A DNA stretch of 64,000 nt. Source: Branchipolynoe longqiensis. Its lineage: Eukaryota; Annelida; Polychaeta; Phyllodocida; Polynoidae. The first letter of the stretch is position 1; the number at the start of each line of letters is the position of its first letter. The notes under the pieces are model-generated. The model saw nothing but the letters and a program-made list of their open reading frames with translations, did no database searches and was not told the DNA's origin. Below are positions 51,413 to 63,040 of this stretch, one piece after another. Both the position numbers and the translations under genes were made by a program. The stretch is taken from NCBI GenBank assembly GCA_030323885.1, contig CM059199.1:3369923-3433922 (forward strand), written 5' to 3'.

Positions 51413-51758
51413 AGCCGTGTTTACACGGGAGAGTTAAATCGCTTCATATAAATCGCCTTGCCTAGTTCGCCTCACATTCGCCGTGTAAACGCGACTCTGA
51501 GGCGGATTAGGGCTGATTCGCTTCATATGATTCACTTTATGTAAACCACCTTGCGAGGTGGTTTATATGAAGCGATTCAGCTGGTTCCTGGGCGGCGACT
51601 AAACAAATAGCAGTACTCGCCGGCTACAGGCTCACTAAGGCTGCTGGTTCCCGGCGCTGACACACTTTCAAACTCAGTCCGTCTAAACGCGCCACTACTT
51701 CGCTTCATATAAATCGCTTTGTCTAATTCGCTTCACAATTCCCCGTGTAAACACGGCT
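51413..51758. mobile_element. MITE family H1, copy 2
   Basis: Left end AGCCGTGTTTACACGG, complemented right end AGCCGTGTTTACACGGGG. A perfect TAA duplication flanks it (51410-51412 and 51759-51761). The interior has a large hairpin around 51549-51560 (AAACCACCT...AGGTGGTTT), so the element is close to a complete foldback. Confidence 0.94.
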
Positions 51759-51761
51759 TAA

Positions 51762-52235
51762 GTCATTGTTTTGCTCATTCCATTGCTCCATTTACACATG
51801 TAGAGTGTCAATGTAGCAAGCCTACTGACACTAGTGAGAGATATACATACATTGCCTTGATTCTGTCATTGTCTGCATCTACGGCCTCTACCTGTCACAC
51901 AGCGAATCATTCTCGTCTCATTAATTAAAAAATGGCTTTGGGGATAATTTACTTCATGACGGCTTTTTCATTGTTGCCACAGTCCATGTCTTTATTATAT
52001 TGTTTATTTGACCCTCACTCCATAACTATTTTCATTCTGGGTGATTTCAGCCACACTCTATTACTATTTTTATCCTAAAGCTTTCAACCACACAATGACT
52101 ATTTTAAGCTTATTTTTAGCCACACTCTATGACTACTTTTATCTTCTTTTTGACACCGCACGCTATGACTCTTGTCATCTTTTAAATTTACGAACACTCC
52201 AAAAGTTACTATTAAAAAAATCTTATACCTTTTAG
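51762..52235. other. AT-rich sequence, no gene seen
   Basis: Short frames only. From about 52040 onward CACACTCTATGACTA-like words appear, which are diverged outliers of the 36-bp array that follows. Confidence 0.45.
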
Positions 52236-52845
52236 CTACACTCTGTGACTAGTTTTATCTTGTAAATTTAGCCACACTCCGTGACTAGTTTTATCTTGTA
52301 CATTTAGGCACACTCCATGACTAGTTTTATCTTGTAAATTTAGGCACACTCCATGACTAGTTTTATCTTGTAAATTTAGGCACACTCAATGACTAGTTTT
52401 ATCTAGTAAATTTAGCCACACTCCATGACTAGTTTTGTATTGTAAATTTAGGCACACTCCATGACTAGTAGTATCTAGTAAATTTAGCCACACTCCATGA
52501 CTAGTTTTATTTTGTAAATTTAGCCACACTCCATGACTAGTTTTATCTAGTAAATTTAGCCACACTCCATGACTAGTTTTATCTAGTAAATTTAGCCACA
52601 CTCCATGACTAGGTTTATCTAGTAAATTTAGCCACACTCCATGACTAGGTTTATCTAGTAAATTTAGCCACAATCCATGACTAGTTTTATCTAGTAAATT
52701 TAGCCACACTCCATGGCTAGTTTTATCTTGTAAGTTTAGCCACACTCCATGACTAGTTTTATCTAGTAAATTTAGCTGTATTCCATGGCTAGTTTTATCT
52801 TGTAAATGTAGCCACGCTTTATGACTAGTTGTATCTTGGAAATTT
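52236..52845. repeat. 36-bp minisatellite, about 16 copies
   Basis: The unit is GCCACACTCCATGACTAG, then TTTTATCTAGTAAATTTA. Left units carry TCTTGTAAATTTAGG and right units TCTAGTAAATTTAGC, showing blockwise homogenisation. The 12-residue minus-strand repeat reflects the period. Confidence 0.95.
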
Positions 52846-52880
52846 GGAGCGTCCGATTATTAAGTTCTGATCGAGTGTTA

Positions 52881-53610
52881 ATACAAGCTGATATTTATAT
52901 GCCACTCTGCCTTGCTGATAGTTTAATAATAACATATTTATGTCCACATGATTATTGTAAATACAAGCTGATATTTATATGCCACTCTGCCTCGCTGATA
53001 GTTTAATAATAACATATTTATGTCCACATGATTATTGTAAATACAAGCTGATATTCATATGCCACTCTGCCTCGCTGATAGTTTAATAATAACATATTTA
53101 TGTCCACATAATCATTGTACATAAAAGCTGACATTTATATGCCACTCTGCCTCGCTGATAGTTTAATAAGAACATATTTATATCCACATGATCATTGTAA
53201 ATACAAGCTGATATTTATATCCCACTCTGCCTTGTTGATAGTTTAATAATAGCATATTTATGTCCACATGATCATTGTAAATACAAGCTGATATTTATAT
53301 AAATAATGTTTGCTTCACTTAGGATCAGTCGTTATAGTGTTAACTATATCCCCTTTTATGATAACATATTTATGTCCACATGATCATTGTACATATAAGC
53401 TGATATTTATATACCACTCTGTCTCGCTGGTAGTTTAATAATAACATATTAATGTCCACATGATCATTATAAATACAAGCTGATATTTATATGCCACTCT
53501 GCCTCGGTGATAGTTTAATAATAACATACAAGCTGATATTTATATAAATAATGTTTGCTTCACTTAGGATCATTCGTTATAGCGTTAACTATATCCCCTT
53601 TTATGACAAA
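52881..53610. repeat. 80-bp satellite with a higher-order insert
   Basis: Units of exactly 80 bp start ATACAAGCTGATATTTATAT at 52881, 52961, 53041, 53121 and 53201. A roughly 60-bp block (AATAATGTTTGCTTCACTTA, TTATAGTGTTAACTATATCC) replaces part of the unit at about 53303 and again at about 53546. The second level of repetition marks a higher-order array. Confidence 0.93.
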
Positions 53611-53689
53611 TTCTTTGTTGCTCAATTCCCAGAACTAGAGCCAACAATGGCCAGGGTTTGCTTCATCGGGCCATGAGACTATCACTAGT

Positions 53690-53965
53690 ATCAGCTCTGG
53701 GAGGTCGGGTAGGAACTTGGGTCCACAGTGAGATGACCAAATTCGTTCTCAATTTTCCGCCGCAGTGAGAAACCCGTCTCCCGGGATCTGTGCGGGGTCC
53801 TCCCGGCACCAGGTCGTCCCCCTCCCGGCCCTCCCTCCCGGCACCCAACCGCCCCCTCCCGGCCCTCCCTCCCGGTTCTCCCTCCCCGATCACCGGTGAC
53901 GTAGATGTCTTATTCCCCGAATTCCCTCCGCAACCTCCCCGCCCTCCCCACTGGCGCGGTGCGTC
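53690..53965. other. CpG-rich CCCTCCCGGC patch
   Basis: GC-rich, with GGCCCTCCCTCCCGGCACC and CCCCTCCCGGCCCTCCC tandem words. Upstream is moderate-GC sequence with TTTTCCGCCGCAGTGAGAAA. It is either a CpG island or a short minisatellite. No gene is seen. Confidence 0.35.
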
Positions 53966-54144
53966 AGGATTCTAATAATATTTATTGCATTTTTACTGTC
54001 GCTGTTTGCAGTACAATTCGGTGAAATTTAGAAAGCTTGCTTTTATTGGTTTCTTCGTCCCGATATAACCATATATGTTCTTAGGATGTAAAACCCCAAC
54101 GAACAAATGTGGGTACATATTATCATTGCCATTGGCGGTTTAGC

Positions 54145-54206
54145 TGTTTATTGTTTGTTTGTTGTTGATTTACGTCCTGGCAACATCTAAGGTCATATCA
54201 GGACGG
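54145..54206 (-). mobile_element. SINE A tail fragment
   Basis: TTGTTTGTTTGTTGTTGATT, then ACGTCCTGGCAACATCTAAG and GTCATATCAGGACGGG. It has the tail only. Confidence 0.75.
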
Positions 54207-54421
54207 GGCGGTTTAGCACATGATCTTCTTAATATGGATATAATATGAATCAGGGATGGAAGTTCTCCGGGATTTCGCGGATTTCCTCGATTTTGATAGT
54301 CCCTGATTAACGTTCACAAGATGCTGTTTGCCAATACTGCACACACAGCCTTCGTGCAGTGCATGCCAATACGTTCTTCAAATTCTGCAGTACTGCCAGG
54401 ATAAGATAATAAATACCACAC

Positions 54422-54625
54422 TGCACCATGCAGCACTATCAGCGTATACCAATACCATACTGCGCCACACATCACTGTCAGCATAGACCACTGCCGTACT
54501 GCACCATGCAGCACTGTCAGCGTATGCCTATACCATACTGCACCGCACATCACTGTCAGCGTAGGCCAATACCATACTGCGCCGTGCAGCACTGTCAGCG
54601 TAGGCCAATACCATACTGCGCCGTT
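54422..54625. repeat. 39-bp minisatellite, 5 copies
   Basis: Units start at 54422, 54461, 54500, 54539 and 54578, with TGCACCATGCAGCACTGTCA, then GCGTAGGCCAATACCATAC. Alternate units carry CACACATCACTGTCAGC, a two-unit higher-order pattern. Confidence 0.94.
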
Positions 54626-54705
54626 TATGAAACCTGACTTCCAGTAATTCCTTGACAGTGCAAGAAGGTCCATGGGAGAAGATCCGCTTTTTCATGGATA
54701 TTCAC
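54624..54705. repeat. Dispersed repeat R, copy 1
   Basis: ATGAAACCTGACTTCCAGTA, TTCCTTGACAGTGCAAGAAG and CCATGGGAGAAGATC. A related copy lies at 57136-57215 (GAAACCTGCCTTCCGG, TTCCCTGACAGTGCGAA, CCATGGGAGAACATC). Class unknown. Confidence 0.65.
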
Positions 54706-54984
54706 CAATTGGTTTCTCTTTTTAATAGTGGTAATAATGATAATTACTAGTCTAACTGTTGTATTAATATTTAATGAATATAAATAATGTTCCAGTATTA
54801 TTACTAATATTAGAGTATTATCTACAGATAACATCACCATAGATTTGCACTATTTTTTACCGGAGACCACTTTCATCCTTGATGAATCATTACAAAATCA
54901 CGGTCCCTAAATAACTAACTTCATTGTTGGGGGGTGGGGGTGTCAGTCTTTTCTATAGTGTACTGTGCACACGTATTTTATATG

Positions 54985-55270
54985 GACGTATGAGTTAGAG
55001 CGTCCGTCTCCCGTGCTGGTAGATCATGGGGTCGTGGGTCGGAACCCAGGTCAAGTCAAACCAATGACTTTAAAATTAATACTTATCACTTCCTAGCCAG
55101 GCGCTCAGGCATTAATAGGATAGGGCAAGGACTGGTTGGTTCAGTGATAGGATAATGTGACTCAGTGGGATATCAGATCATTGTGCTGGTGGCTTGGTTT
55201 CCCAGTGGGACAGCAGTATAAAGTCGCCATGAGTGCGCACTGTCACAAGTCGGTACGTAAAACAACAACT
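54985..55270 (+). mobile_element. SINE family A with a tail deletion
   Basis: Head GACGTATGAGTTAGAGCGTC and GTCGTGGGTCGGAACCC. The body is complete through CACTGTCACAAGTCGGTAC, which joins directly to GTAAAACAACAAC. About 30 bp of the conserved 3' part (CTGATATGACCTTAGATG) is missing. Confidence 0.88.
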
Positions 55271-55655
55271 TATTAATCAGATAATAGTGCATTGTTGGAT
55301 GGAATTAATCATTGGCTGATCATCTTCGACGTGGGCTATATTTACAATATTGTTTGGGATTATACTAATCTTTCTGTTCGGTCCTCATTGACCAATTATT
55401 TGCACAGTTGACTGGCTGAGTTATTTAACATCGGCATCTCTGGTTTCCTCAACATTCAGCCATGCAGTCACCCGCACCCCAGCAAGGTCTTTATATAATG
55501 AGTCTGGTGCTGTCAATTTGGTCAGCTATTTGGGGTGTATTTAATGCGAGTTTCACCGGAAAGTTCATGTTAATTGCTGATAAACTTCCAAGAAAGATTC
55601 CCCAAACCTAGCTACCTAGATGAAAGTAGGAACTACTCAGCCTCAGGGAAATGAG
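55271..55655. other. No feature seen
   Basis: Mixed sequence without a repeat family, transposon end or long frame. Confidence 0.45.
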
Positions 55656-56110
55656 CATCTCACAGCTCCCAACTCACAGCTCACAGCTGACAAGCTCACA
55701 GCCCCTAGCTCACAGCTCACACACAGTACACAAGCTCACAGCCCCAACCCGAGCCCACACCCAACCGACCTCCCAGCCCCCGAGCCCCAAGTCTGGCCAC
55801 AGCCCACAGGACACGGTCCACAGCACACACACACAGCCCACAGCCCACATTCCACAGCCCACATTCCACAGCCCACATTCCACAGCCCACATTCCACAGT
55901 CCACAGTCCACAGCCCACAGCCCACAGCCCCCAACACCCATCCCACCTCACAGCACCGAGCCCCAAGTCTGCCCACAGGAGACAGTCCACATCCCACAGT
56001 CCACAGTCCACTGTTTCCAATCTCCAAACCATACACCATACACCATACACCATACAGCACACAGCACACAGCACACAGCACACAGCACACAGCACACAGC
56101 ACACATCCCC
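55656..56110. repeat. CACAGC-rich minisatellites
   Basis: Sub-arrays of CACAGCTCACAGCT, CCCACATTCCACAG, ACCATACACCATAC and (CACACAG)n. Ser/His/Thr/Pro and Cys/Val/Trp frames on the two strands are artefacts. Confidence 0.9.
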
Positions 56111-56119
56111 ACCAATAAG

Positions 56120-56360
56120 TTACGATCAATGGAGAGTCCCTTTCGGGGGGCAATGTTTGCCGACGGAAGTCTACCGGTGGGACGGCGAGCAACTGATTGT
56201 AATGCGGGCCTGTTAGACCCGGCGCGCCGGTCCGGGGAGGCCGGGGATAAGGCGCCCTCCAGCCGGGCCCGGCGGGCGGCGGGAGGCAGGAGGCGGGAGG
56301 CGGTAGGCGGTAGGCGGGCCGGGTCGGTCCGGGCCCCAGCCGGGATCCCTAGGATACTTC
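56120..56360. promoter_or_regulatory. CpG-island-like patch
   Basis: CGGCGCGCCGGTCCGG and CCGGGCCCGGCGGGCGGC words in about 150 bp of very GC-rich sequence, ending in (GGCGGTA)n. It could be a CpG-island promoter. No NRF1, ETS or YY1 site is seen. Confidence 0.25.
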
Positions 56361-56579
56361 TGATTTACTTTCCAAGTGCCTAGTATATTTCGATTCCCAG
56401 AGGATATTGTTTCATTTAAATGTGTATGCCACGCTGGTACTGAATTCACACCACTCATTCCTTCCCAACTGATGGGAATTCGCTCTTACAAAATACAAGA
56501 AATATCCAAGTAAGACTAAGAGCCGGATGAAAAATCGTTGGATAATAGCCAATTAACTATAACGAAATGCCAAGTATTT

Positions 56580-56935
56580 AAATATTATGTATAAATATAT
56601 TATGTATAAATATATTATATATAAATATATTATATATAAATATAATATATATATATTATATATAAATATATTATATATAAATATATTATATATAAATATA
56701 TTATATATAAATATATTATATATAAATATATTATATATAAATATATTATATATAAATATATTATATGTAAATATATTATATATCATATACAAATTTATCA
56801 TACACAAATATATCATACACAAATATATCATACACAAATATATCATACACAAATATATCATACATTAATATACTATACATTAATATACTATATACAGATA
56901 TATTATATACAAATATATTATATATATATGTATTT
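56580..56935. repeat. 15-bp AT minisatellite
   Basis: (TATATAAATATATTA)n, changing to ATATATCATACACAA and then TTAATATACTATACA. It consists of three homogenised blocks. Confidence 0.96.
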
Positions 56936-56952
56936 ATTATATATCCATTCTC

Positions 56953-56992
56953 ACCTTAGATGTTGCTAGGACATAACACCCAGAAGAACAGA
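56953..56992 (+). mobile_element. SINE A tail fragment
   Basis: CACCTTAGATGTTGCTAGGA then CATAACACCCAGAAGAAC. Only the 3' end remains, directly next to the AT array. Confidence 0.65.
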
Positions 56993-57135
56993 AAAGTAAG
57001 GAGTGATAACGGAGCTCAAAAGGGCGATAATGCTGTCACAGCCGGGACACTGAAGCGCTCTCCAAGGACAGCTTTTAACAAATATATTAGTTCTGCTTGT
57101 GGAATTGAACTAGAATAGTGCTTGGAGCGCACTGT

Positions 57136-57215
57136 GTGAAACCTGCCTTCCGGTAAATTTCCACAATTCCCTGACAGTGCGAAACCATGGGAGAACATCA
57201 TGGTTTTCATGCAAA
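57136..57215. repeat. Dispersed repeat R, copy 2
   Basis: A diverged match to 54624-54705, in the same orientation. The surrounding 57000-57135 stretch shows nothing recognisable. Confidence 0.6.
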
Positions 57216-57570
57216 TTTCATGATATTGGACGTAGTAAGATGCAATAAGTAAGGATTATATCTAAATACCTCGTCACAGGTTCGGTTTGTAAGATATCAC
57301 TTTCACCGCTGATAAACACAAAGTAAAACTATTAAATGGAATTGAGATAATCGCACGATGCAGTGTTGAAAAGGACAGTACCGTGGCATGGAACCTATTT
57401 ATATGTATATGGTCACGATCCACCTGGGTCATGTAGGTTAACAGACTGTCTAGACTAGACTAGAGGGGACATGCTGGTTATCAAAATTATCCGAATTGCT
57501 GCCGATAACTGACCCTTTCTGGCGGCTTGTCACCGTCGTTCATTCGCTGGTTCCCGGCGGCCACGTGCAG
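57216..57570. other. No feature seen
   Basis: Mixed sequence. TAGACTAGACTAGAGGGG near 57450 is the only simple repetition. Confidence 0.45.
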
Positions 57571-58022
57571 AGAGAGCCGCGTGAAATGTACATGGTGTAT
57601 TTTCAATTTTGGTCAGACACCTAGATTTCAATATTGTCACTCTAACAGCTTAAATAACAAATGTTAAATGTACTTCACCATGTGCAATGTACAACGTGCG
57701 TTTTCACCTTTTGTCAGCCGCCGGGATTTTAATTTTGTCACTGTAACAGCTTAAATAATAAATAATAAATATTAAACATCCTTCACCATGTGCAATGTAT
57801 GGTAAACGCTCTTCACTATGTGAAATGTACATTGTGTGTTTTCATCTTTGGTCAGATGCCTGGTTTTCAATTTTGTCACTGAAACAGCTTAAATAACAAA
57901 TGGTAAACGCCCTTCACCATGTAAAATGTACATGGTGTCTTTTCTTCTATGGTCAAATGGCAGGTTTCCATTTTTTGTATCACTGTAACAGCTTAAATAT
58001 AAATAATAAAAATATCAAAAGT
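57571..58022. repeat. About 100-bp satellite, 4 units
   Basis: AACAGCTTAAATAA recurs at about 57645, 57746, 57884 and 57988. Each is preceded by TTTTGTCACTGTAACAGC and followed by CTTCACCATGTGCAATGTAC. The third interval is 37 bp longer through a duplicated CTTCACTATG block. Confidence 0.88.
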
Positions 58023-58239
58023 GGTTATTCAGGTAAATATAATGCTGCAGTTACAGTTATTACACATGACAACATTCCGCCAGCCAAATAACCCCCTATA
58101 TTCGATGCGACAATAATTGCTCCAATTTGGCGGTGATTTTGGTTAGAAATAGACGTGAATTTTGGGTTAATTGCCGACATATGGTGCACGGGCTGCATAC
58201 CTATGTTCTCCACTGGGTGCTTATTGAGCGCGACAACTT

Positions 58240-58630
58240 CAAGCCGCCCTGTCGAGTGGGCACTCAGCCCTCAGCTTACCCTCTCTCCCTCCCCTCTCCC
58301 TCTCTCCCTCTCCTCAACCTCCTTTACAAACCCAGGCGCAGCGGCCCTTTATCCGGGCACCTAATCCTCTGCCGCCGTCGCTTGCAGACAGACGCAGACG
58401 CCCTGACGCATGCGCAGATCGTGTCTTATCCCGCGCGATCCGAAACTCCCCGCCCAAAGCGCGCCGTCTTTTTAAGCGGTCTTCCACGTAGAGAAATGTC
58501 GTCTGCCTACGCGCCAAATAGATCCGAATGGGCTTTCGGTTGGTCTAGACCGGGGAGGGTTGTGTCCGACCTGAAGTAGGTCACGTCTAGAGTAGACGCC
58601 AGTTTTATTGCCCCTACTTCCGTCTGCCCA
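58240..58630. promoter_or_regulatory. CpG-rich promoter-like region with NRF1 site
   Basis: CTGACGCATGCGCAGATC (NRF1-type core 58408-58416) lies in a CpG-rich context. GATCCGAAACTCCCCGCCC and AAGCGCGCCGTCTTTTTAAG follow. The sequence is non-repetitive except for a short CTCTCCCTC tract. Frames on both strands stay open for up to 150 codons with ordinary composition but show no domain I recognise. Gene and direction are unassigned. Confidence 0.35.
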
Positions 58631-58758
58631 ATCTTCCAAATGACTGTGGCCTGGATATTCCGCAATAAATCACGTCTAATGGGTCTGGGTCAAAGCACCT
58701 TACGGGTTCCCCCTCCCATTTGCCCGGCACGGACACCTACTTCGCCGACACTCTCTGG

Positions 58759-58790
58759 CTCTGGCTCTGGCTCTGGCTCTGGCTCTGTGC
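58759..58790. repeat. (GGCTCT)n microsatellite
   Basis: Five perfect hexamers. Confidence 0.95.
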
Positions 58791-58829
58791 CACATATAGA
58801 TATTGTTTGTTTCTTTAGGTTGTCAGCAT

Positions 58830-59935
58830 TTCTTGTGGTTTCTGGTTATTATAGTTCCTGACCGGCACATCGAGGTGTAATATGGCCATAGCTTTAAAAT
58901 AACCATAAAAAAACATGTTTGCTTGTTTATTTAGCTTGTCATCATTTCTTGTTTTCTGGTTTTAGTTTCTGACCGGAATATTGAGGTGTAATGTGGTCAT
59001 TGCTTTAAAACACATTGAAAACATACATGTATGATTCTTTGCTTGTTTCTTCACCTTGTCATATCTTGGGCTTCTCTGGTTATAGTTTCTGACCGGAATA
59101 TCGAGGTGTAATCTGGCCATTGCTATAAAACACATTGAAAACATACATGTATGATTCTTTGCTTGTTTCTTCACCTTCTCATATCTTGGGCTTCTCTGGT
59201 TATAGTTTCTGACCGGAATATCGAGGTGTAATTTGGCCGTGGTTTTAAAACACATTGCAAGCATACATGTATGATTCTTTGCTTGTTTATTTAGCTTGTC
59301 TTCATTTCTTGTGGTTCTCTGGTTATAGTTCCTGACCAGCACATCGAGGGGTAATGTGGCCACGGCTTAAAAATAACCATAGAAAACATGGTTGCTTGTT
59401 TATTTAGCTTGGCATAATTTCTTGTTCTCTGGTTTTAGTTTCCGATGGGAATTTTGAGGTGTAATGTGGTCATTGCTTTAAAACACATTGAAAACATACA
59501 TGTATGATTCTTTGCTTGTTTCTTCACCTTGTCATATCTTGTGGTTCTCTGGTTATAGTTTCTTACCGGAATATCGAGGTGTAATTTGGCCGTGGTTTTA
59601 AAACACATTGCAAGCATACTTTTATGATTCTTTGCTTGTTTCTTCACCTTGTCATATCTTGTGGTTCTCTGGTTATAGTTTCTGACCGGAATATCGAGCT
59701 GTAATCTGGCCATTGCTTTAAAACACATTGAAAACATACATGTATGATTCTTTGCTTGTTTCTTCACCTTGTCATCATCTTGTGGTCCTGTGCTTATAGT
59801 TTCTGACCGGAGAATCGAGGCTGATGTGGGCATGGTTTAAAAAAAACACAAAACATGTGTGTTTGTTTATTAGCTTGTCGTCATTTCTTGTGGTTCTCTG
59901 GTTATAGTTCCTGACTGGCGCATCGATAAAGTGCG
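58830..59935. repeat. 120-bp satellite, about 9 units
   Basis: Units share ATAGTTTCTGACCGGAATAT, CGAGGTGTAATTTGGCC, TTTAAAACACATTGAAAACA, ACATGTATGATTCTTTGCTT and TTTCTTCACCTTGTCATATC. Edge units are diverged (CCTGACCGGCACATCG). On the minus strand a 40-residue repeat (core VRNYNQR, KVKKQAKNHTCM, MCFKAM) is open in two stretches of about 133 codons each, broken at about 59363-59435. I treat it as non-coding because 120 is divisible by three and there is no start context. Confidence 0.9.
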
Positions 59936-60603
59936 GCACATTTCAACCACTGATAATGGATCTTCCTCTTTCCACTTCTCCTGCCCTGTCCTAGTAATCA
60001 GTATTTGGCCTGTCCTGGAACCCTAGTATTTGCAAGCGTCTACACGATACGTGTGCGTTCAATAGATTAGGGTCACTCTCCTGAAAACCGCTCAGCATGA
60101 GATGGGATTTTAAAACCATAATAAAAAACTTTCTACTTATTTTTTTCCTTATACTTGTCATATTCATGTTAAGATTTGATGAAAGAAATAAGGGAAATAA
60201 AATAAACTGTGTGCAACTTTGGTCCTTTTAGTTATGAAGTATTTTTGTACAAAAAACAAACCATTTTACAGTCAGCCATTGTAACATGACATATGGGACA
60301 GGGTTGAATCCTTATTAACATCTTGTATTGCATTGATATATCAAACAAAACAGTTCCCAAATCAAAAAGGAAGTATTTATTAACATGTATGCATGCTTAA
60401 CAATTTAAAAGAAATGTGATGTCTTCAGAAATAACATTACAAATTTCCATCACACATATAACCGGTGGTGTCTGGATGCCACACAAATATTGTAAACTAA
60501 GTGTTCAGTGAATAAAGCATGGCTGAGAATTACTTCTTTTTTTATCAATATGAAACACTACATATTACAGAAATGTGTAGAGATTGTGCTTTCCATTTCC
60601 ATG
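59936..60603. other. AT-rich sequence, no gene seen
   Basis: Mixed to AT-rich DNA without a repeat family or long frame. Confidence 0.5.
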
Positions 60604-60750
60604 TAGCAGTTCGTGGAGTTTGAACCCTGGCCGAGTCAAACTAATGATTTGATCATTTATACTTGTCGCTACATTGCCTGGCATCACTAGGGGATTGGAA
60701 GGAGCAATGTAATGAGGAAGACCAATTGTCCGTTGTTTGAATTTCCACTC
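60604..60750 (+). mobile_element. SINE A variant (A2 body)
   Basis: A head remnant GTGGAGTTTGAACCCTGGCC and GAGTCAAACTAATGA is followed by TTATACTTGTCGCTACATTG, then the A2 body GGAAGGAGCAATGTAATGAG and GAAGACCAATTGTCCGT. It provides the link between the SINE A head and the A2 body. Confidence 0.7.
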
Positions 60751-61090
60751 TTTACATCCCCATCACACCAAACTAGTTCTCAAAACGTCCGACCCCGTTC
60801 TAAAACAGGATAGAATGGGGCCACCAACAATTTTGAACATGCTCAAAGTTCTAGAGCACCTTTCCGTCCTTGCCCATCCATGCAGTTCATAAAAAGCGTG
60901 TAAAACGTTGGTACTACATTCGCACACAGTTTGAGCACGTTCGGCAACATTTTCAAGAGCGTAGTGAGAACTACTTTGGGGTGATGGGGGGGTATTAGCC
61001 AGTGACGAATAATATACAAAAAGTATAACAAATTAATTCAACAGAGAATGTATGTGTGCCTGAAATGCTCATTAAATTCGCTTCTTATTC
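60751..61090. other. No feature seen
   Basis: Mixed sequence; words such as GTTCTAAAACAGG do not form a recognisable element. Confidence 0.4.
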
Positions 61091-61094
61091 AGTA

Positions 61095-61195
61095 ACTTGT
61101 AGCGGAGTGGTTAGAGTGTCTGACTTTTTTCTAGGTCGGACTCCTAATCTGAAGGTTGGTGGTTCGATTCCCCATGCCCCCACCTCTGCCGATTT
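61095..61195 (+). mobile_element. SINE family B, head only
   Basis: GTAGCGGAGTGGTTAGAGTG, GACTCCTAATCTGAAGG, GTGGTTCGATTCCCCATGCC and CCGATTTGGATT. The body is lost after GGATT and the sequence passes into another repeat. Confidence 0.8.
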
Positions 61196-62140
61196 GGATT
61201 GCACTTTAAATTTGCCTCCCACTAGTAATATGGCTAGAAACACAAACAACAGCAAGCAAGCTGCGTGAAAAGAAAACGTATCAAGGCAACTTTTGAGTGT
61301 TATGAAACCCAAGGAAACATTTTTATCCAAAGAAATTCATCAGATAATCTATTTATCTGAAATGTACTTTAAATTCGCCTACCCCTAGATAAAAGATTCA
61401 CATCATACAGGGGCGACAACCAACCCATTGGAAAATGGACAAAGGATTTTTGACAGGGTGGGGAAATGAAATGAGCGGATAAATTGTTAAATTACGAAGC
61501 AAAATATATCCTCTACCTACATATACATATACATCTGATATGAAAAATATAATAAAGCATGTAGCTTAAGGAAATACAACTGATGGCATTTTATCACCGC
61601 CATCTTGTATTTTTGCATCAACTCTGCACCAATATTAAGTAGCCATTTGATCCTGGAACCACAGTTTCTAGTTCCTGTTCCATACTAAAACTATTTTCGC
61701 CCGTATTTATACTATGTTAGGGTTCACCTCTGTACTGGAAGTATGGGGTGAATCATTTATCTAGCCTCCCCCTAGCTCAGTTTGAAAACACCAACACCAC
61801 CAACAAGCAAGCTATATATGGAAAGACAACTTTACAAGTTGTGAAACCTCACCAAAATATATATTTTATTTGAAATCATCGGAGAATGTACTTTAAATTG
61901 TCCCCGCCCCTTTGGACCGTTACAAATACCAACGGCGCCAACAAGCAAGACACATGGATACAAAAACATTTCACGGCGAGTTGTGAAACCTAAACTAATT
62001 TTTTTTTAACAGGAAAAAAAAAGAAAGATTAGCTGCCAGAAAAAGACTTATCAAGTCAACTTTTGCAAGTTGTGAAACCTATAAGAATTTTTTTTTTGTT
62101 TGTTAAATAAAAAGATTAGCTGCCAGAAAAGATTAAGTTA
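61196..62140. repeat. Diverged 110-150 bp array, broken by MITE F
   Basis: AACAAGCAAGCT-type words, GTTGTGAAACC and AATGTACTTTAAATT recur near 61246, 61355, 61803, 61841, 61888, 61945, 61980 and 62060. This suggests a decayed tandem array interrupted by the foldback element at 61388. Confidence 0.6.
61388..61760. mobile_element. Foldback MITE family F, copy 2, TA-flanked
   Basis: Left end GATAAAAGATTCACATCATA, complemented right end GATAAATGATTCACCCCATA. TA lies on both sides (61386-61387 and 61761-61762). It is 373 bp long. The interior (GGCATTTTATCACCGCCATC, AGCCATTTGATCCTGGAACC) matches the copy at 36486. A TA target suggests a Tc1/mariner-type origin. Confidence 0.85.
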
Positions 62141-62344
62141 AAAGGGGGCCTCTGTGGGTGTGGTTGTGGGGTGGGTGGGTAGATGTTTGTTTGATGGAGC
62201 CGGACTTTGGATACCAGAAGCCGGGCCCTACCAGGGCGGCGGCCCTAGTCACGCCTCGGGGTGTTTTCATGTTGGCCCGTGTAGTGTTACTTACAGGCTC
62301 GTCGGCGTGTGAACCAGTTCTCATGGATCTCAGCTTGAACTGGG

Positions 62345-63040
62345 AACAGCTGCAGCCACCAGCTACCAGATACCAGTTAGAGCTTACAGCTACAGCCACC
62401 AGCTACAGCCACAGCTACAGCCACCAGCTACCAGCTACCAGCTAGAGCTTACAGATACCAGATACCAGTTAGAGCTTACAGCTACAGCCACCAGCTACAG
62501 CCACAGCTACAGCCACCAGCTACCAGCTAGAGCTTACAGTTACAGCTACCAGATACCAGTTAGAGCTTACAGCTGCAGCCACCAGCTACAGCTACCAGTT
62601 AGAGCTTACAGCTGCAGCCACCAGCTACAGCTTACAACTGCAGCCACCAGCTACCAGTTAGAGCTTACAGCTGCAGCCACCAGCTACCACTTAGAGCTTA
62701 CAGCTACAGCCACCAGCTACAGATACAATCTAGAGCGTAAAGCTACAGTCACCAGCTATAGCTACCAGATTGAGCTTACAGCTACATCCACCAGCTACGA
62801 GCTACTGATATAGCTACATCTCACAGCTAACAACTGTAACTGTAACTATAGCTATAGCTGTAGCTATAGCTACCAAGTACAGCTACTGATACAGCTACGT
62901 CTCACAGCTAACAGATGTAACTAACTATAGATATAGCTACCAACTACTGATACAACTACTGATACAGCTACAGCTAACAACTATGACTATAACTAACTAT
63001 AGCTATAATTATAGCTATAGCCACAGCTACAGCTACCAGC
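62345..63040. repeat. AGCTAC/CAGCCACCAGCTAC minisatellite
   Basis: Higher-order units TTAGAGCTTACAGCTACAGC and CACCAGCTACAG, about 40 bp long, dissolve to the right into AACTATAGCTATAGCTG words. Confidence 0.93.

Noticed and set aside
55620..56216. 198-codon Ser/His/Thr/Pro frame
   Set aside because: Made of CACAGC-type repeats; the antisense Cys/Trp-rich frame is equally open.
57016..57210. 64-codon minus-strand frame with ordinary composition
   Set aside because: It overlaps dispersed repeat R, which also occurs at 54624, and shows no domain.
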